Below are positions 39,184 through 48,250 of a DNA stretch of 64,000 nt, in pieces (position 1 is the stretch's first letter; the number at the start of each line of letters is the position of its first letter). The notes beneath the pieces are model-generated. The model did no database searches. It was not told where the DNA came from and saw only the letters and a program-made list of their open reading frames with translations. Where the stretch lies: positions 434,001-498,000 of the forward strand of contig NZ_CP033932.1 of the NCBI RefSeq assembly GCF_003815975.1, written 5' to 3'. Position numbers and translations under genes: made by a program. Origin of the DNA: Chryseobacterium bernardetii. GTDB taxonomy: Bacteria; Bacteroidota; Bacteroidia; Flavobacteriales; Weeksellaceae.

Positions 39184-39537
39184 TTATTTCTGTGAATCTT
39201 CGGGAATCTCACCTATCTTTTGGATTTCCAAAGATGGTTTTTGCAGATTCTCTTTCTTATATTTTTGTTCAAGAAGCAGATAAACACCCCACACTGCTAA
39301 AAGAGAGATCAGCCAGCCAACAAGATTAGCTGCAGAGAAACCTGTATAATTTACATTATTCACAGCAGCAGGGTCTGTGGAAGCCAGATAAACTCCATAA
39401 GACATCCCTAAAATAATCTGGGTTCCCAGATAGATTCCGACAGCCAGCAGCCCCAGCTGCCATTTTACTTTTCCGAACCTTTCTGCTAGACGAGCATAAT
39501 ATCTATAGGCTCCAATAAGAATAATGATTGATAACAT
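39184..39537 (-). CDS. Small membrane protein, 117 aa
   Basis: Three predicted membrane helices (MLSIIILIGAYRYY, WQLGLLAVGIYLGTQIILGMSYG, AANLVGWLISLLAVWGVYLLLE) and a charged cytosolic tail. No family is recognised. It is 23 nt downstream of truA on the same strand and likely co-transcribed with it. Confidence 0.65.
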   Translation of the reverse strand: MLSIIILIGAYRYYARLAERFGKVKWQLGLLAVGIYLGTQIILGMSYGVYLASTDPAAVNNVNYTGFSAANLVGWLISLLAVWGVYLLLEQKYKKENLQKPSLEIQKIGEIPEDSQK

Positions 39538-39560
39538 GATTATAGTTTTTAGTTTTTTAT

Positions 39561-40292
39561 TTAAAATTCATAGCCTACATCCACAAGATACAATCCGTGG
39601 GCAGGAGCAGAGGTTCCGGCAGCATTACGGTTTTTATCCTCAATAACTTTGCGTAAATCTTCAGGCTTAAGTTTTCCGGTACCTATTTCTACCATTGTTC
39701 CTACAATAGCACGAACCATATTTCTAAGGAAACGGTTAGCAGAAACAGTAAACTTCAGTTCCGCTCCATCCTGTTCCCATTTTGCAATATACATTTTGCA
39801 GATGTTCGTTTTATTGTCGGTTTTCAATTTAGCGAAACTTGTAAAATCCTCATACTCAAAGAGGATTTTACAGGCTTCATTCATTTTATTTATATCCAGA
39901 GGCCTTTTCCAGTGCTGCCAGGCGGATTCCTGGGTAAACGGGTTTTTCGACAGTGAAATATAATATTCATACGTTCGGTATGTTGCATCAAAACGGGCAT
40001 GAAAATCATCTTTCACCTTAAAAATCCTTTTGATGGAAATATCCGGTGGAAGAAAACTGTTCAGCCTGCGTGGAAGTTCATCACTCAGCTCCTGATCCGT
40101 ATCAAAGTGTGCAAATATTTTTTTGGCGTGAACTCCGGTATCTGTTCTCCCGGCTCCTGTTGTCTTAATCTCTTCTCTTAAAATGGTGGAAAGAGCTTTT
40201 TCCAGTTCTTCCTGCACGGAAATAGCATCCGGCTGTATCTGATAGCCGAAATAATTCTTTCCGTTATAAGAAAATTCTATAAAGTATCTCAA
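39561..40292 (-). CDS. truA: tRNA pseudouridine synthase A
   Basis: A 243-residue enzyme; the frame is open to TTG codons at 40313 and 40292, and I prefer TTG at 40292 (LRYFIEFSYNGKNYFGYQIQ), which matches the usual family start. Catalytic region: TTGAGRTDTGVHAKK with the nucleophile Asp; substrate positions RFLRNMVRAIVGTMVEIG near residue 190. It makes pseudouridine at 38-40 of the tRNA anticodon stem-loop. The first 7 residues of the longer frame (WSYNNT) are an alternative. Confidence 0.92.
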   Translation of the reverse strand: MRYFIEFSYNGKNYFGYQIQPDAISVQEELEKALSTILREEIKTTGAGRTDTGVHAKKIFAHFDTDQELSDELPRRLNSFLPPDISIKRIFKVKDDFHARFDATYRTYEYYISLSKNPFTQESAWQHWKRPLDINKMNEACKILFEYEDFTSFAKLKTDNKTNICKMYIAKWEQDGAELKFTVSANRFLRNMVRAIVGTMVEIGTGKLKPEDLRKVIEDKNRNAAGTSAPAHGLYLVDVGYEF

Positions 40293-40399
40293 AGTATTAT
40301 TATAACTCCACAAAAATACTTTAATTTAACAAATATTTGTTGAAAAGTCTTTGATAATATTACTCCAATGCTTATTAAAATTCCTATTTTTGCATTCGT

Positions 40400-41425
40400 A
40401 TGAAAAGATGGTACCTTTATCCTTTTTCCCTTGCTTATCATATGGTGACGGGTATCCGAAACACAATGTATGATCTGGGGATTTTTAAATCGACAAAATT
40501 CAAGACACCGATAATCAATGTCGGGAACCTTTCTGTGGGCGGAAGCGGGAAATCGCCGATGGTGATGTATCTTGCCCAGTTTTTATCCAAACATTACAGA
40601 ACCGGAGTCCTGTCACGAGGCTACGGAAGACTTACAAAAGGCTACGAAGTAACAAATTACGACAGTAATTACAAAATTGTGGGCGATGAAGCCATGCAGC
40701 TTTTTGAACGTTTCAAAAACCGTTTTGTAATCGCTGTTTCAGAAGAACGTGTTCCCGGAGCTAAAAAAGTGATCGAAGATATGGATCTCGGAGTCCTGAT
40801 ACTGGATGATGCTATGCAGCACCGTGCCATTAAAGCAGGATTCAATATTCTGATGACTGATTTCAATGATCCGTTTTTCAAAGACTACCTTCTTCCTGCC
40901 GGAGACCTCAGAGAATCCAGAGCCGGAGCCAAGAGAGCTGATATCATCATGGTCAGCAAATGTCCTGATGAACTGACGGAGGAAACCAAAAGGTATTATA
41001 TTTCAAGGATCAGGCCTTCTCATAACCAAAAAGTATTCTTTTCATCCATTGGTTATGACGAAAACGTGTACGGAAAAGATAAAATGCTTCCGGACAACAA
41101 CCTGAACTATTACGATATTTTATTAATTACCGGAATTGCGAATCCTAAACCGCTTCTTGAACATCTTGCTAAATTTTCAAAAAGGGTTACTCATCTGAAA
41201 TTCAGAGATCATCATAATTTCACGGATGATGATATTAAAAAAATCCTTGCGGAATATAAAAAATTAGGAGAATACAAGCTGATATTAACCACAGAGAAAG
41301 ATTACGTTCGTCTGAAAACTTTTGACTATCTTAGAGAAATTGTTTACTACTGGCCTATCAATGTTGTTATTGATAAAAAGGAAGAATTCAATCAAATCAT
41401 CTTAGATTATGTTAGAAAGAATTAA
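40400..41425 (+). CDS. lpxK: Tetraacyldisaccharide 4'-kinase
   Basis: A 341-residue enzyme with the LpxK P-loop NVGNLSVGGSGKSPMVMYLAQ near residue 45 and the LILDDAMQHRAI region. It phosphorylates the 4' position of the lipid A precursor in the cytosolic face of the inner membrane. A TATTTTTG box (40385-40392) is very close to the start, so it may lie in the promoter or be incidental. It overlaps punA by 17 nt, so both are probably co-transcribed. Confidence 0.95.
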   Translation: MKRWYLYPFSLAYHMVTGIRNTMYDLGIFKSTKFKTPIINVGNLSVGGSGKSPMVMYLAQFLSKHYRTGVLSRGYGRLTKGYEVTNYDSNYKIVGDEAMQLFERFKNRFVIAVSEERVPGAKKVIEDMDLGVLILDDAMQHRAIKAGFNILMTDFNDPFFKDYLLPAGDLRESRAGAKRADIIMVSKCPDELTEETKRYYISRIRPSHNQKVFFSSIGYDENVYGKDKMLPDNNLNYYDILLITGIANPKPLLEHLAKFSKRVTHLKFRDHHNFTDDDIKKILAEYKKLGEYKLILTTEKDYVRLKTFDYLREIVYYWPINVVIDKKEEFNQIILDYVRKN

Positions 41426-42224
41426 AGAGACAGCTGATTTTATCAAGAACATCATTCAGGATACTCCTGATTTTGCCATTGTTTTAGGATCCGGACTTGG
41501 AAAGCTCCAGAATGAAGTAGAACCGATCCATATTTTAGAGTATAAAGACATCCCCAATTTTCCACAGACTACAGTAGCCGGACATACCGGGAAACTGATC
41601 TACGGAATCCTGGAAGGGAAAAAAGTACTTATGATGAGTGGCCGTTTCCATTATTATGAAGGACATTCAATGGAAACTGTAACTTTTCCTGTCAGAGTTT
41701 TTCATTTACTGGGAATTAAAAACCTTGCTCTTTCCAACGCATGCGGCGGAGTAAATCCAGATTACAGCATTGCAGATATCGTTATTTTAAAGGATCATAT
41801 CAATATGATGCCCGAACATCCGCTTCGTGGAAAAAATATTGATGAATTTGGACCACGTTTTGTGGATATGAGTGAACCTTACAACAAAAAAATGATTGCA
41901 GTGGCAGAACAGGCAGCTGCAGATCATAATATAAAAATCCATCAGGGAATCTATGTTGCCCTGCAGGGTCCTACTTTTGAAACCCCAGCCGAATACGGAA
42001 TGATTAAAGCCATTGGCGGTGATATGGTAGGAATGAGCACCGTTCCGGAAGTAATTGTTGCCAGACATATGGGAATGGATGTATTCTGTATTTCCGTGAT
42101 TACTGATCTTGGCGGTCCGGATATTGCTTTCGCTGTTTCTCACGAAGAAGTTTTGAATGCTGCCAATAAAGCCATGCCTAATGTTATTGCAGTAGTAAAG
42201 GGTTTCATTAAGAACTATTCATAG
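41409..42224 (+). CDS. punA: Purine-nucleoside phosphorylase
   Basis: A 271-residue enzyme: IVLGSGLGKLQNEV phosphate loop, VMMSGRFHYYEGHSMETV, ALSNACGGVNPDYSIADIVILKDHIN and the base-binding MVGMSTVPEVIVA motif. These define the trimeric PNP (inosine/guanosine) class. It releases purine bases for salvage. It overlaps lpxK by 17 nt. Confidence 0.95.
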   Translation: MLERIKETADFIKNIIQDTPDFAIVLGSGLGKLQNEVEPIHILEYKDIPNFPQTTVAGHTGKLIYGILEGKKVLMMSGRFHYYEGHSMETVTFPVRVFHLLGIKNLALSNACGGVNPDYSIADIVILKDHINMMPEHPLRGKNIDEFGPRFVDMSEPYNKKMIAVAEQAAADHNIKIHQGIYVALQGPTFETPAEYGMIKAIGGDMVGMSTVPEVIVARHMGMDVFCISVITDLGGPDIAFAVSHEEVLNAANKAMPNVIAVVKGFIKNYS

Positions 42225-42316
42225 AAATTATCAATATATAAATTTTTCCCAATTCATAAAAAAATCAATCTCAGATTGCAATGCATTGCTTAGTTTTGTG
42301 TAAATGAAATTGTAGA

Positions 42317-42832
42317 ATGAAAAAGCTGTTATTAATTTTTATGGTAGGACTGTTTGGCTTAAGTTATGCCCAAAAGGTCCCTGCTGCTCTTAAAACCGGA
42401 TTTTCCAAAGAAGCCTTAAAGCAAAAGCTGGAAGATGAGGATGGAAAAACAATTACTATCCAGGAAATTCTGGATCAGCATAAAGGGAAAGTCTTAGTAA
42501 TCGATTTTTGGGCCGGATGGTGCAGAGACTGTCTTCAGGCATTACCCAAAGCTGAAGTACTAGAAAAAAATAATCCTAATATTGACTTTGTTTTCTTATC
42601 ATTAGAAAGATCAAAAGAAGGATTTGATAAGAGCCTGGTAAGATTCAATATGAAAGAAAAAGAAAACTATTGGTTTGCATCAGGCTGGAAAAATGATTTC
42701 AATAATTATGTGGACCTGAACTGGATTCCAAGATATATGGTTATCGATCAGAAATCGGCTATCGCCAAATATTATGCTATTTCTCCGGAAGATCCTGAAA
42801 TTCAGCAGACCATAGATAAACTTTTAAAATAA
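42317..42832 (+). CDS. TlpA-like periplasmic thioredoxin-fold protein
   Basis: A 171-residue protein with a signal peptide (MKKLLLIFMVGLFGLSYA). Thioredoxin fold with the redox motif WAGWCRDC (Cys69 and Cys72) and a cis-Pro segment WIPRYMVID. Likely an envelope disulfide reductase of the TlpA/DsbE type. Confidence 0.88.
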   Translation: MKKLLLIFMVGLFGLSYAQKVPAALKTGFSKEALKQKLEDEDGKTITIQEILDQHKGKVLVIDFWAGWCRDCLQALPKAEVLEKNNPNIDFVFLSLERSKEGFDKSLVRFNMKEKENYWFASGWKNDFNNYVDLNWIPRYMVIDQKSAIAKYYAISPEDPEIQQTIDKLLK

Positions 42833-42856
42833 TTTTTTAACCATCATAAACCTTGG

Positions 42857-42907
42857 AGTTTAAACATTTCTATAAAAGCGGAATGTTTAAACTTCAACTT
42901 ATTTTTA
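42857..42907. terminator. Likely terminator between TlpA-like and GNAT genes
   Basis: 14-bp imperfect arms AGTTTAAACATTTC and GGAATGTTTAAACT (42857-42870 and 42880-42893) with a 9-nt loop, then TATTTTT. The stem is A+T rich. Confidence 0.6.
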
Positions 42908-42911
42908 CACC

Positions 42912-43367
42912 ATGATCACAAGAGAAGCCACAGAGCAGGATTTAGAAATCCTTTTAACATTTGAGCAGGGAATAGTTTCTGCAGAAAGACCTTTCAACAG
43001 CACATTCATTGATGGAGAGATCCACTATTATGATTTAAGCCACTTTATTACATCACCAGATGCCACTTTAATTGTTGTAGAAGAGAATAATGAGATTGTA
43101 GCATCAGGCTATGCCCTTATCAGACAATCTGAAAAAAATTATTACAAGTTTGAAAACTATGCTTATCTGGGGTTTATGTATGTAAAACCTGAATACAGAG
43201 GCAGAGGAATTAACAAAATCATTACTGACGAACTTATTAATTGGGCAAGATCCAGAAATATTCAGGAAATAAGACTGGATGTTTATGCTGAAAATGAATC
43301 TGCGATAAAAGCTTACGAAAAAGCAGGTTTTGAACCTCACCTTCTTACCATGAGACTGAAATCGTAA
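42912..43367 (+). CDS. GNAT family N-acetyltransferase
   Basis: A 151-residue acetyltransferase. The acetyl-CoA-binding segment reads YVKPEYRGRGINKIITDELINWARSRN (R-G-R-G at about residue 97), followed by EIRLDVYAENESAIKAYEKAGFEPHLL. Substrate unknown. Confidence 0.93.
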   Translation: MITREATEQDLEILLTFEQGIVSAERPFNSTFIDGEIHYYDLSHFITSPDATLIVVEENNEIVASGYALIRQSEKNYYKFENYAYLGFMYVKPEYRGRGINKIITDELINWARSRNIQEIRLDVYAENESAIKAYEKAGFEPHLLTMRLKS

Positions 43368-43549
43368 AAGGTAGGAGGCTGAAGAAAGAAGTTGAGAGTA
43401 ATTTAAGTTACCAACAACTAGATATCATTGTTAATTACTTTTCAATCAATTAATTGGTCATACCTTTCCATATCGACCTGATTGACTTTTCTCTTCCAGC
43501 TTCTAACTTCCCTTCTATACATAAATACAAGAATCCATATCTTTGTGAT

Positions 43550-44647
43550 ATGGATTTTTCTTTGCCGCTTCGTAAAATTATTCACGTAGATATGGACGCA
43601 TTTTATGCCTCCGTAGAGCAGCATGATAATCCTGCTTTAAAAGGAAGGGCTATTGCAGTTGGAGGCCAGCATCGTGGTGTGGTGGCTGCTGCAAGTTATG
43701 AGGCCCGAAAGTATGGAGTTCGTTCTGCCATGCCCAGTAAAACGGCGAAGGAGAAATGCCCGGATCTTATATTTGTTCCGCCGCGTTTTGCCCGTTACAA
43801 AGAAATTTCAAAAATGATCCGTGAGATTTTCTATGAATATACTGATCTTGTAGAACCTCTGTCTTTGGATGAGGCCTATCTTGATGTTACTGAAAATAAA
43901 AAAGGAATTGAATCTGCCAATCAGATCGCAAGAGAAATCCGCCAGAAAATATTTGAACAGACAGGTCTTACAGCCTCCGCAGGAATTTCCGTTAATAAAT
44001 TTTTAGCTAAAGTAGCATCCGATATCAATAAACCTAACGGTCAGAAGACCATTCATCCGGATAAGGTAGAAAGTTTCCTGGAGGAACTACCCGTGGAAAA
44101 ATTTTATGGGGTTGGAAAAGTTACGGCCAACAAAATGTTCAGTTTAGGAATTTATAAGGGAAAAGATTTAAAAAAGAGATCGCTGGATGACCTGGTAAGA
44201 ATATTTGGAAAATCTGGAAAGCATTACTACAACGTAGTTCGTGGTATCCATACTTCAGAAGTTAAACCTCATCGGATCCAGAAAAGCGTGGCGGTAGAAA
44301 GAACTTTTTTTGAAGATCTTTTTGATGAACAGCAGATCAACGAAAAACTGGAAAGCCTGAGCGAAGAACTTCATCAGCGTCTACAGAAAAACAGCATCCT
44401 CGGAAGAACTTTAACCTTAAAAATTAAGTATAAGGATTTCTCTCTTTTTACAAGAAGTATCACCCGGGACGAGTATTTTTCTTCTCCGGAAGAATATTTC
44501 AATACCGGAAAAAAACTTTGGGAGTTACGTCCTTTCGATAAAGCAGTACGATTGCTTGGGCTGTCTCTTTCTCAACTGAATACGGAAGAAAAAAAACTTG
44601 TTTCCGTTCAACTAAAAATCCCGTTTAAAGAATTCGAAAATGAATAG
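43550..44647 (+). CDS. dinB: DNA polymerase IV (Y-family)
   Basis: I start at the ATG at 43550, giving 365 residues (MDFSLPLRKIIHVDMDAFYASVEQ); an in-frame extension of 32 residues adds nothing familiar. Catalytic acidic residues are in HVDMDAF and DEAYLDVT; the little-finger region is the C-terminal 110 residues. It copies across lesions and misaligned ends. The translation start lies 183 nt after the GNAT gene. Confidence 0.95.
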   Translation: MDFSLPLRKIIHVDMDAFYASVEQHDNPALKGRAIAVGGQHRGVVAAASYEARKYGVRSAMPSKTAKEKCPDLIFVPPRFARYKEISKMIREIFYEYTDLVEPLSLDEAYLDVTENKKGIESANQIAREIRQKIFEQTGLTASAGISVNKFLAKVASDINKPNGQKTIHPDKVESFLEELPVEKFYGVGKVTANKMFSLGIYKGKDLKKRSLDDLVRIFGKSGKHYYNVVRGIHTSEVKPHRIQKSVAVERTFFEDLFDEQQINEKLESLSEELHQRLQKNSILGRTLTLKIKYKDFSLFTRSITRDEYFSSPEEYFNTGKKLWELRPFDKAVRLLGLSLSQLNTEEKKLVSVQLKIPFKEFENE

Positions 44648-44692
44648 GTTGTATTTTTTTGCTAACTTGTAGTCATCAAATCAGCAAATTAT

Positions 44693-46165
44693 ATGAACCC
44701 AACAATGATTCAGTTTTTCCACTGGTATTCTGAAGGTGGTGGAAAGCTATGGAAAGAAGCCGAAAAACAGGCCAGATATCTGGCTAAACTGGGAATAACT
44801 TCTGTCTGGTTTCCTCCTGCCTATAAAGGAACAAACGGGGGCTATTCTACAGGATATGATGCCTATGATCTTTATGACCTTGGAGAATTTGACCAGAAAG
44901 GAACCATGCCCACCAAATATGGTACTAAAAAGGATTATTTAAAAGCCATCAAAGCATTAAAAAAACAAAATATAGAAATTATTGTAGATATTGTTCTCGG
45001 TCATAAGGCGGGTGGTGATGAGCTGGAAAAATTCAAAGTGGTAAAGGTAGATGAAAACAACAGGGAAAAAGTGATTTCCGATGTTATGGAAATTGAATCC
45101 TATACCAAATTTACATTTCCCGGAAGAAATAAAAAATATTCTGACTTTGAATGGAACTTTACCTGCTTCAGCGGTGTGGATTATGCGGAAGGCATGGAAT
45201 CCCATATTTATAAAATTTTATCAGAGTATGGTGATGATTGGGAAGAAATGATCCATGATGAAAAAGGAAATTACGATTACCTGATGTATAATGACATTGA
45301 ACACAGGAACCCTTTTGTACGGGAAGAACTTAACAACTGGGCCAAATGGTATTTTGATGAAACCGATTTTGACGGAGTTCGCCTTGATGCCTTAAAACAT
45401 ATTTCTTTTGATTTCTATAAAGAATGGCTTACATTGCTCCGTTCCAATTCCGGAAAAAATATTTTTGCGGTAGGAGAATATTGGGCCCCAGGCTACCTTC
45501 ATCTGCTTCAAAAATATATTGAAGTTACTGAAGGCTGTATGAGCCTTTTTGACAGCTCATTACAGAATAATTTCCATAATGCATCCAAGGAAGGGGATTC
45601 TTATGATCTCAGAAGGATTTTTGATGAAACTCTTACCCAGGCAGATCCTTTACATTCAGTAAGTCTTGTAGCCAACCATGATACCCAGCCGCTTCAGGAT
45701 CTGGAAGCTCCCGTAGAAGCCTGGTTCAAACCTCTTGCCTATGCTTTGATCCTGTTGCGGAAAGATGGATACCCATGTGTATTTTATCCGGATTTATATG
45801 GGGCTCATTATATTGATAAAGATTGGGGCGGACACGACCAGGAAATTTTTATGCCGAAAGTAGATGGCATCGAAGAACTTTTAAAGGCAAGAAAAGATCA
45901 TGCTTACGGTGAACAGCGGGATTATTTTGAGGATGCCAACTGCCTCGGGTGGGTACGCGAAGGAGATGATGCTCATACAGGATGTGCTGTAGTACTCAGC
46001 AATAAAGATTCTTATAACAAACCAATGGAAGTTGGAAAACAGTATGCAGGAAAGAAATTCAAGGACTTATTGAAAAGATTCAAAACTAAAGTAACCATTG
46101 ATGAAAACGGCTGGGGAGATTTCCCTGTCCCTGCCGGCAATGTAAGTGTCTGGATTCCTGAATAA
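44693..46165 (+). CDS. Cytosolic alpha-amylase (GH13)
   Basis: A 490-residue enzyme without a signal peptide. GH13 motifs in order: VDIVLGHK near residue 100, catalytic nucleophile GVRLDALKH (Asp232), acid/base VGEYWAP (Glu262) and VANHDTQPLQ (Asp330). It resembles the cytosolic GH13_5 amylases that degrade internal glucans. A terminator-like hairpin follows at 46190. Confidence 0.93.
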   Translation: MNPTMIQFFHWYSEGGGKLWKEAEKQARYLAKLGITSVWFPPAYKGTNGGYSTGYDAYDLYDLGEFDQKGTMPTKYGTKKDYLKAIKALKKQNIEIIVDIVLGHKAGGDELEKFKVVKVDENNREKVISDVMEIESYTKFTFPGRNKKYSDFEWNFTCFSGVDYAEGMESHIYKILSEYGDDWEEMIHDEKGNYDYLMYNDIEHRNPFVREELNNWAKWYFDETDFDGVRLDALKHISFDFYKEWLTLLRSNSGKNIFAVGEYWAPGYLHLLQKYIEVTEGCMSLFDSSLQNNFHNASKEGDSYDLRRIFDETLTQADPLHSVSLVANHDTQPLQDLEAPVEAWFKPLAYALILLRKDGYPCVFYPDLYGAHYIDKDWGGHDQEIFMPKVDGIEELLKARKDHAYGEQRDYFEDANCLGWVREGDDAHTGCAVVLSNKDSYNKPMEVGKQYAGKKFKDLLKRFKTKVTIDENGWGDFPVPAGNVSVWIPE

Positions 46166-46189
46166 CAACAACTTTCATTAAAAAAAGTA

Positions 46190-46226
46190 TAAAAGCGCCC
46201 ACTATTGATGGACGCTTTTCGTTTTA
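46190..46226 (+). terminator. Terminator-like hairpin after the amylase gene
   Basis: AAAAGCGCCCA and TGGACGCTTTT with one mismatch and a 7-nt loop; a T run follows. It may also serve the opposite-strand peptide gene. Confidence 0.7.
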
Positions 46227-46241
46227 TTATCATACAGAATA

Positions 46242-46409
46242 TCAGCATTTAATACCGCGGCAGCTCCATAAATCCGGTGCCCATTCACAGCAGTAATTGT
46301 CTTCATTATAGAAGCAGCATATTCTGTCTCTGATGATGATACCTCCCTGTACATGTTTAAGTTCCTCTCTGTTAACTTTTCTAGCGTTTTGAAGTTTTGT
46401 TGATTTCAT
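46242..46409 (-). CDS. Small Cys-rich peptide with double-glycine leader, 55 aa
   Basis: A 55-residue ORF starting MKSTKLQNARKVNREELKHV with GG at residues 22-23. The leader fits the K-x-V/L-x-R-E-x-L-K-x-V-x-GG pattern of Bacteroidetes bacteriocin-type leaders. The mature part (about 32 residues) has six Cys, including two CC pairs. It is convergent with the amylase gene. No exporter or immunity gene lies next to it. It is not related in sequence to the other GG peptide beyond the leader type. Confidence 0.72.
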   Translation of the reverse strand: MKSTKLQNARKVNREELKHVQGGIIIRDRICCFYNEDNYCCEWAPDLWSCRGIKC

Positions 46410-46541
46410 AGTTTAATGTTTTAGTATTTGGTCTTATAAAGATAACAAAAAAGACATTAAAATTCATAATCAACTATAAAACAAATAAATAAGATGATAT
46501 TATTATAAAAAGAACACTAATCAGTAACTATTTCATCACAT

Positions 46542-47888
46542 TTAAGGTGATTCTATTTTTTCTATTTTAAGGATTTCCGGCCGCTCAGACTGATCTGAAA
46601 TGTTTCCGGTTCTCGCAAATTCTGCCCAAAGGGCCCTGAGCTTTGTTCCATGCTCATGAATACGTTCCCAGGGAATATTTTTCAACATTTCGGAGGATTT
46701 CCAGGCAGATTCGTTACCGAAAATTAAAGGAAGGTCAATGCAATGCGGTGCTCCAATAGCATTTTCTTTCAGTTTAGAATGTATTCTGAATAAATAGGCA
46801 TTACCACCGCCTTTTGCATGATTTTCTGCAAATTGTCTGGCTGGTGATCCATAGATAAATTCTGTAGTTTTCTGAACCGTTTTATCCATAATTCTCAACC
46901 CAAGACCTTTCCCGAAATATTTATTTAAAGCTTCTGAAGTTTTGAGATAAAATGCTGTTTCATCATTATTCAAGCCAATCAATACATCATATTTTTTTGC
47001 ATTTACTTTCCATTTTTCAACAGATTCCTCTTCGCTACATAAAGGTGTAAATCCATATTGGGTACCAAAAGGCATCGCAGCTTTCAAACCGTATTTCATA
47101 ACAGAAGGAACAAATCTTCCGTAATCATCCATCATCTTATAAACATCAGTCTCATCTTTAATCCCTTCTGTTTTCTTCAGAAACTCGGCTGACATTTTCT
47201 GTCTTTTATAGCGTAATCCCAACGGTGCACTCTGAATAATTACCCGCTGGAACAGGTCATCAACACCTTCTGAGATCATTAGATGGGCAATTGCATCACC
47301 ACCAGAAGACTGACCAAGCAGGGTAATATTTCCAGGATCTCCTCCAAAATCTGTAATATTGGTTTTGATCCATTTCAATGCTTCAATCATATCCAGTAGC
47401 CCTAGATTAGGTGGTCTTTTTTCATTACCTCCTAAAAAACCAAAGAGTCCCAGGCGATAGGAAACCGTCACCACAATAATGTGCTGCTCTTTCACCCATT
47501 CAGCAGGATCTGCAGTGGGAAGATCACCACACCCAATTTCATGGGAACCACCGTGAACCCATACCACTACCGGAAGCCTCTCATTATCAGGTATATTTTC
47601 AGGACGGGTAACAGAAAGATATTGTGTGGATTCTTCAGGTTCAAATTCTTCAACAGGAGTTATACCAATCATTTTTTCTACAAGCGGACTTAGCTTCTGT
47701 GGACAAACCGGAGTTTTATCCTTAAACCTGCTGTCAAAAATAAAATGATCTACAGGAACAGGTTTTTGAAATCTTTCTGAACGGGCATACCGAATACTTT
47801 TTGCCCTGATGATCCCGTTTTCTTTAAATGCTGTAATTGTTCCGAATTTGGTATTGAGAACCACCGTTTCTCTATGCTGTGAGTTCAT
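46542..47888 (-). CDS. Type-B carboxylesterase/lipase
   Basis: A 448-residue enzyme with no signal peptide. Oxyanion-hole motif VWVHGGSHEIGCG, the nucleophile elbow LLGQSSGGDAIAHLM (Ser194) and the acid/base region near LLNNDETAFYL and GAPHCIDLPLIFG. It resembles the COesterase family, cytosolic, with an unknown ester substrate. Its promoter region and first 63 codons are duplicated at 58675-58944, at the far side of the polymorphic-toxin locus. Confidence 0.9.
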   Translation of the reverse strand: MNSQHRETVVLNTKFGTITAFKENGIIRAKSIRYARSERFQKPVPVDHFIFDSRFKDKTPVCPQKLSPLVEKMIGITPVEEFEPEESTQYLSVTRPENIPDNERLPVVVWVHGGSHEIGCGDLPTADPAEWVKEQHIIVVTVSYRLGLFGFLGGNEKRPPNLGLLDMIEALKWIKTNITDFGGDPGNITLLGQSSGGDAIAHLMISEGVDDLFQRVIIQSAPLGLRYKRQKMSAEFLKKTEGIKDETDVYKMMDDYGRFVPSVMKYGLKAAMPFGTQYGFTPLCSEEESVEKWKVNAKKYDVLIGLNNDETAFYLKTSEALNKYFGKGLGLRIMDKTVQKTTEFIYGSPARQFAENHAKGGGNAYLFRIHSKLKENAIGAPHCIDLPLIFGNESAWKSSEMLKNIPWERIHEHGTKLRALWAEFARTGNISDQSERPEILKIEKIESP

Positions 47889-47970
47889 TTTTTTAAACTG
47901 TGAAATCTTTAGCTTAAAGATAGTTCTGTTTTTTGAGAATAGAAAATTTATATGGCTAATTAAACATTAA
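47701..47970. repeat. Left copy of the esterase 5'-end direct repeat
   Basis: About 270 bp that are almost identical to 58675-58944, at a constant offset of 10,974 bp. It covers the first 63 codons of the esterase (minus strand) and about 80 bp upstream. The region between the two copies contains the whole Rhs toxin locus. Confidence 0.92.
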
Positions 47971-48202
47971 TGCCTCTATCGTTCAGTTGTTTTCAGTTTA
48001 TTTCACTACTTTTTAGTAGGTTATTTTACTTTTTAGCGAAGTGTTGAATATTGAAACAAAAAATAATTTATTTTTTTACGTCAATTTTTGTCGTTTTGCG
48101 GGGGTAGGTTTGCATTATAACTGCTAAAGAATAGATTAATAAGATTAAAAATGTTTATACTAAATCTATTAAATAAATCTTTTCATTGTGAACTAAAAAA
48201 TA

Positions 48203-48210
48203 TACTTTTG
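48203..48210 (+). promoter_or_regulatory. -7 promoter element of the Rhs operon (TACTTTTG)
   Basis: Matches TAnnTTTG and lies 40 nt before the ATG at 48251. A TTG at 48186-48188 is a little too close to be an ideal -33 element. The upstream 48000-48200 is AT-rich and has no gene. Confidence 0.5.
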
Positions 48211-48250
48211 CAGAAAATTTAAAATACAATTACTTAATACACATACAACT

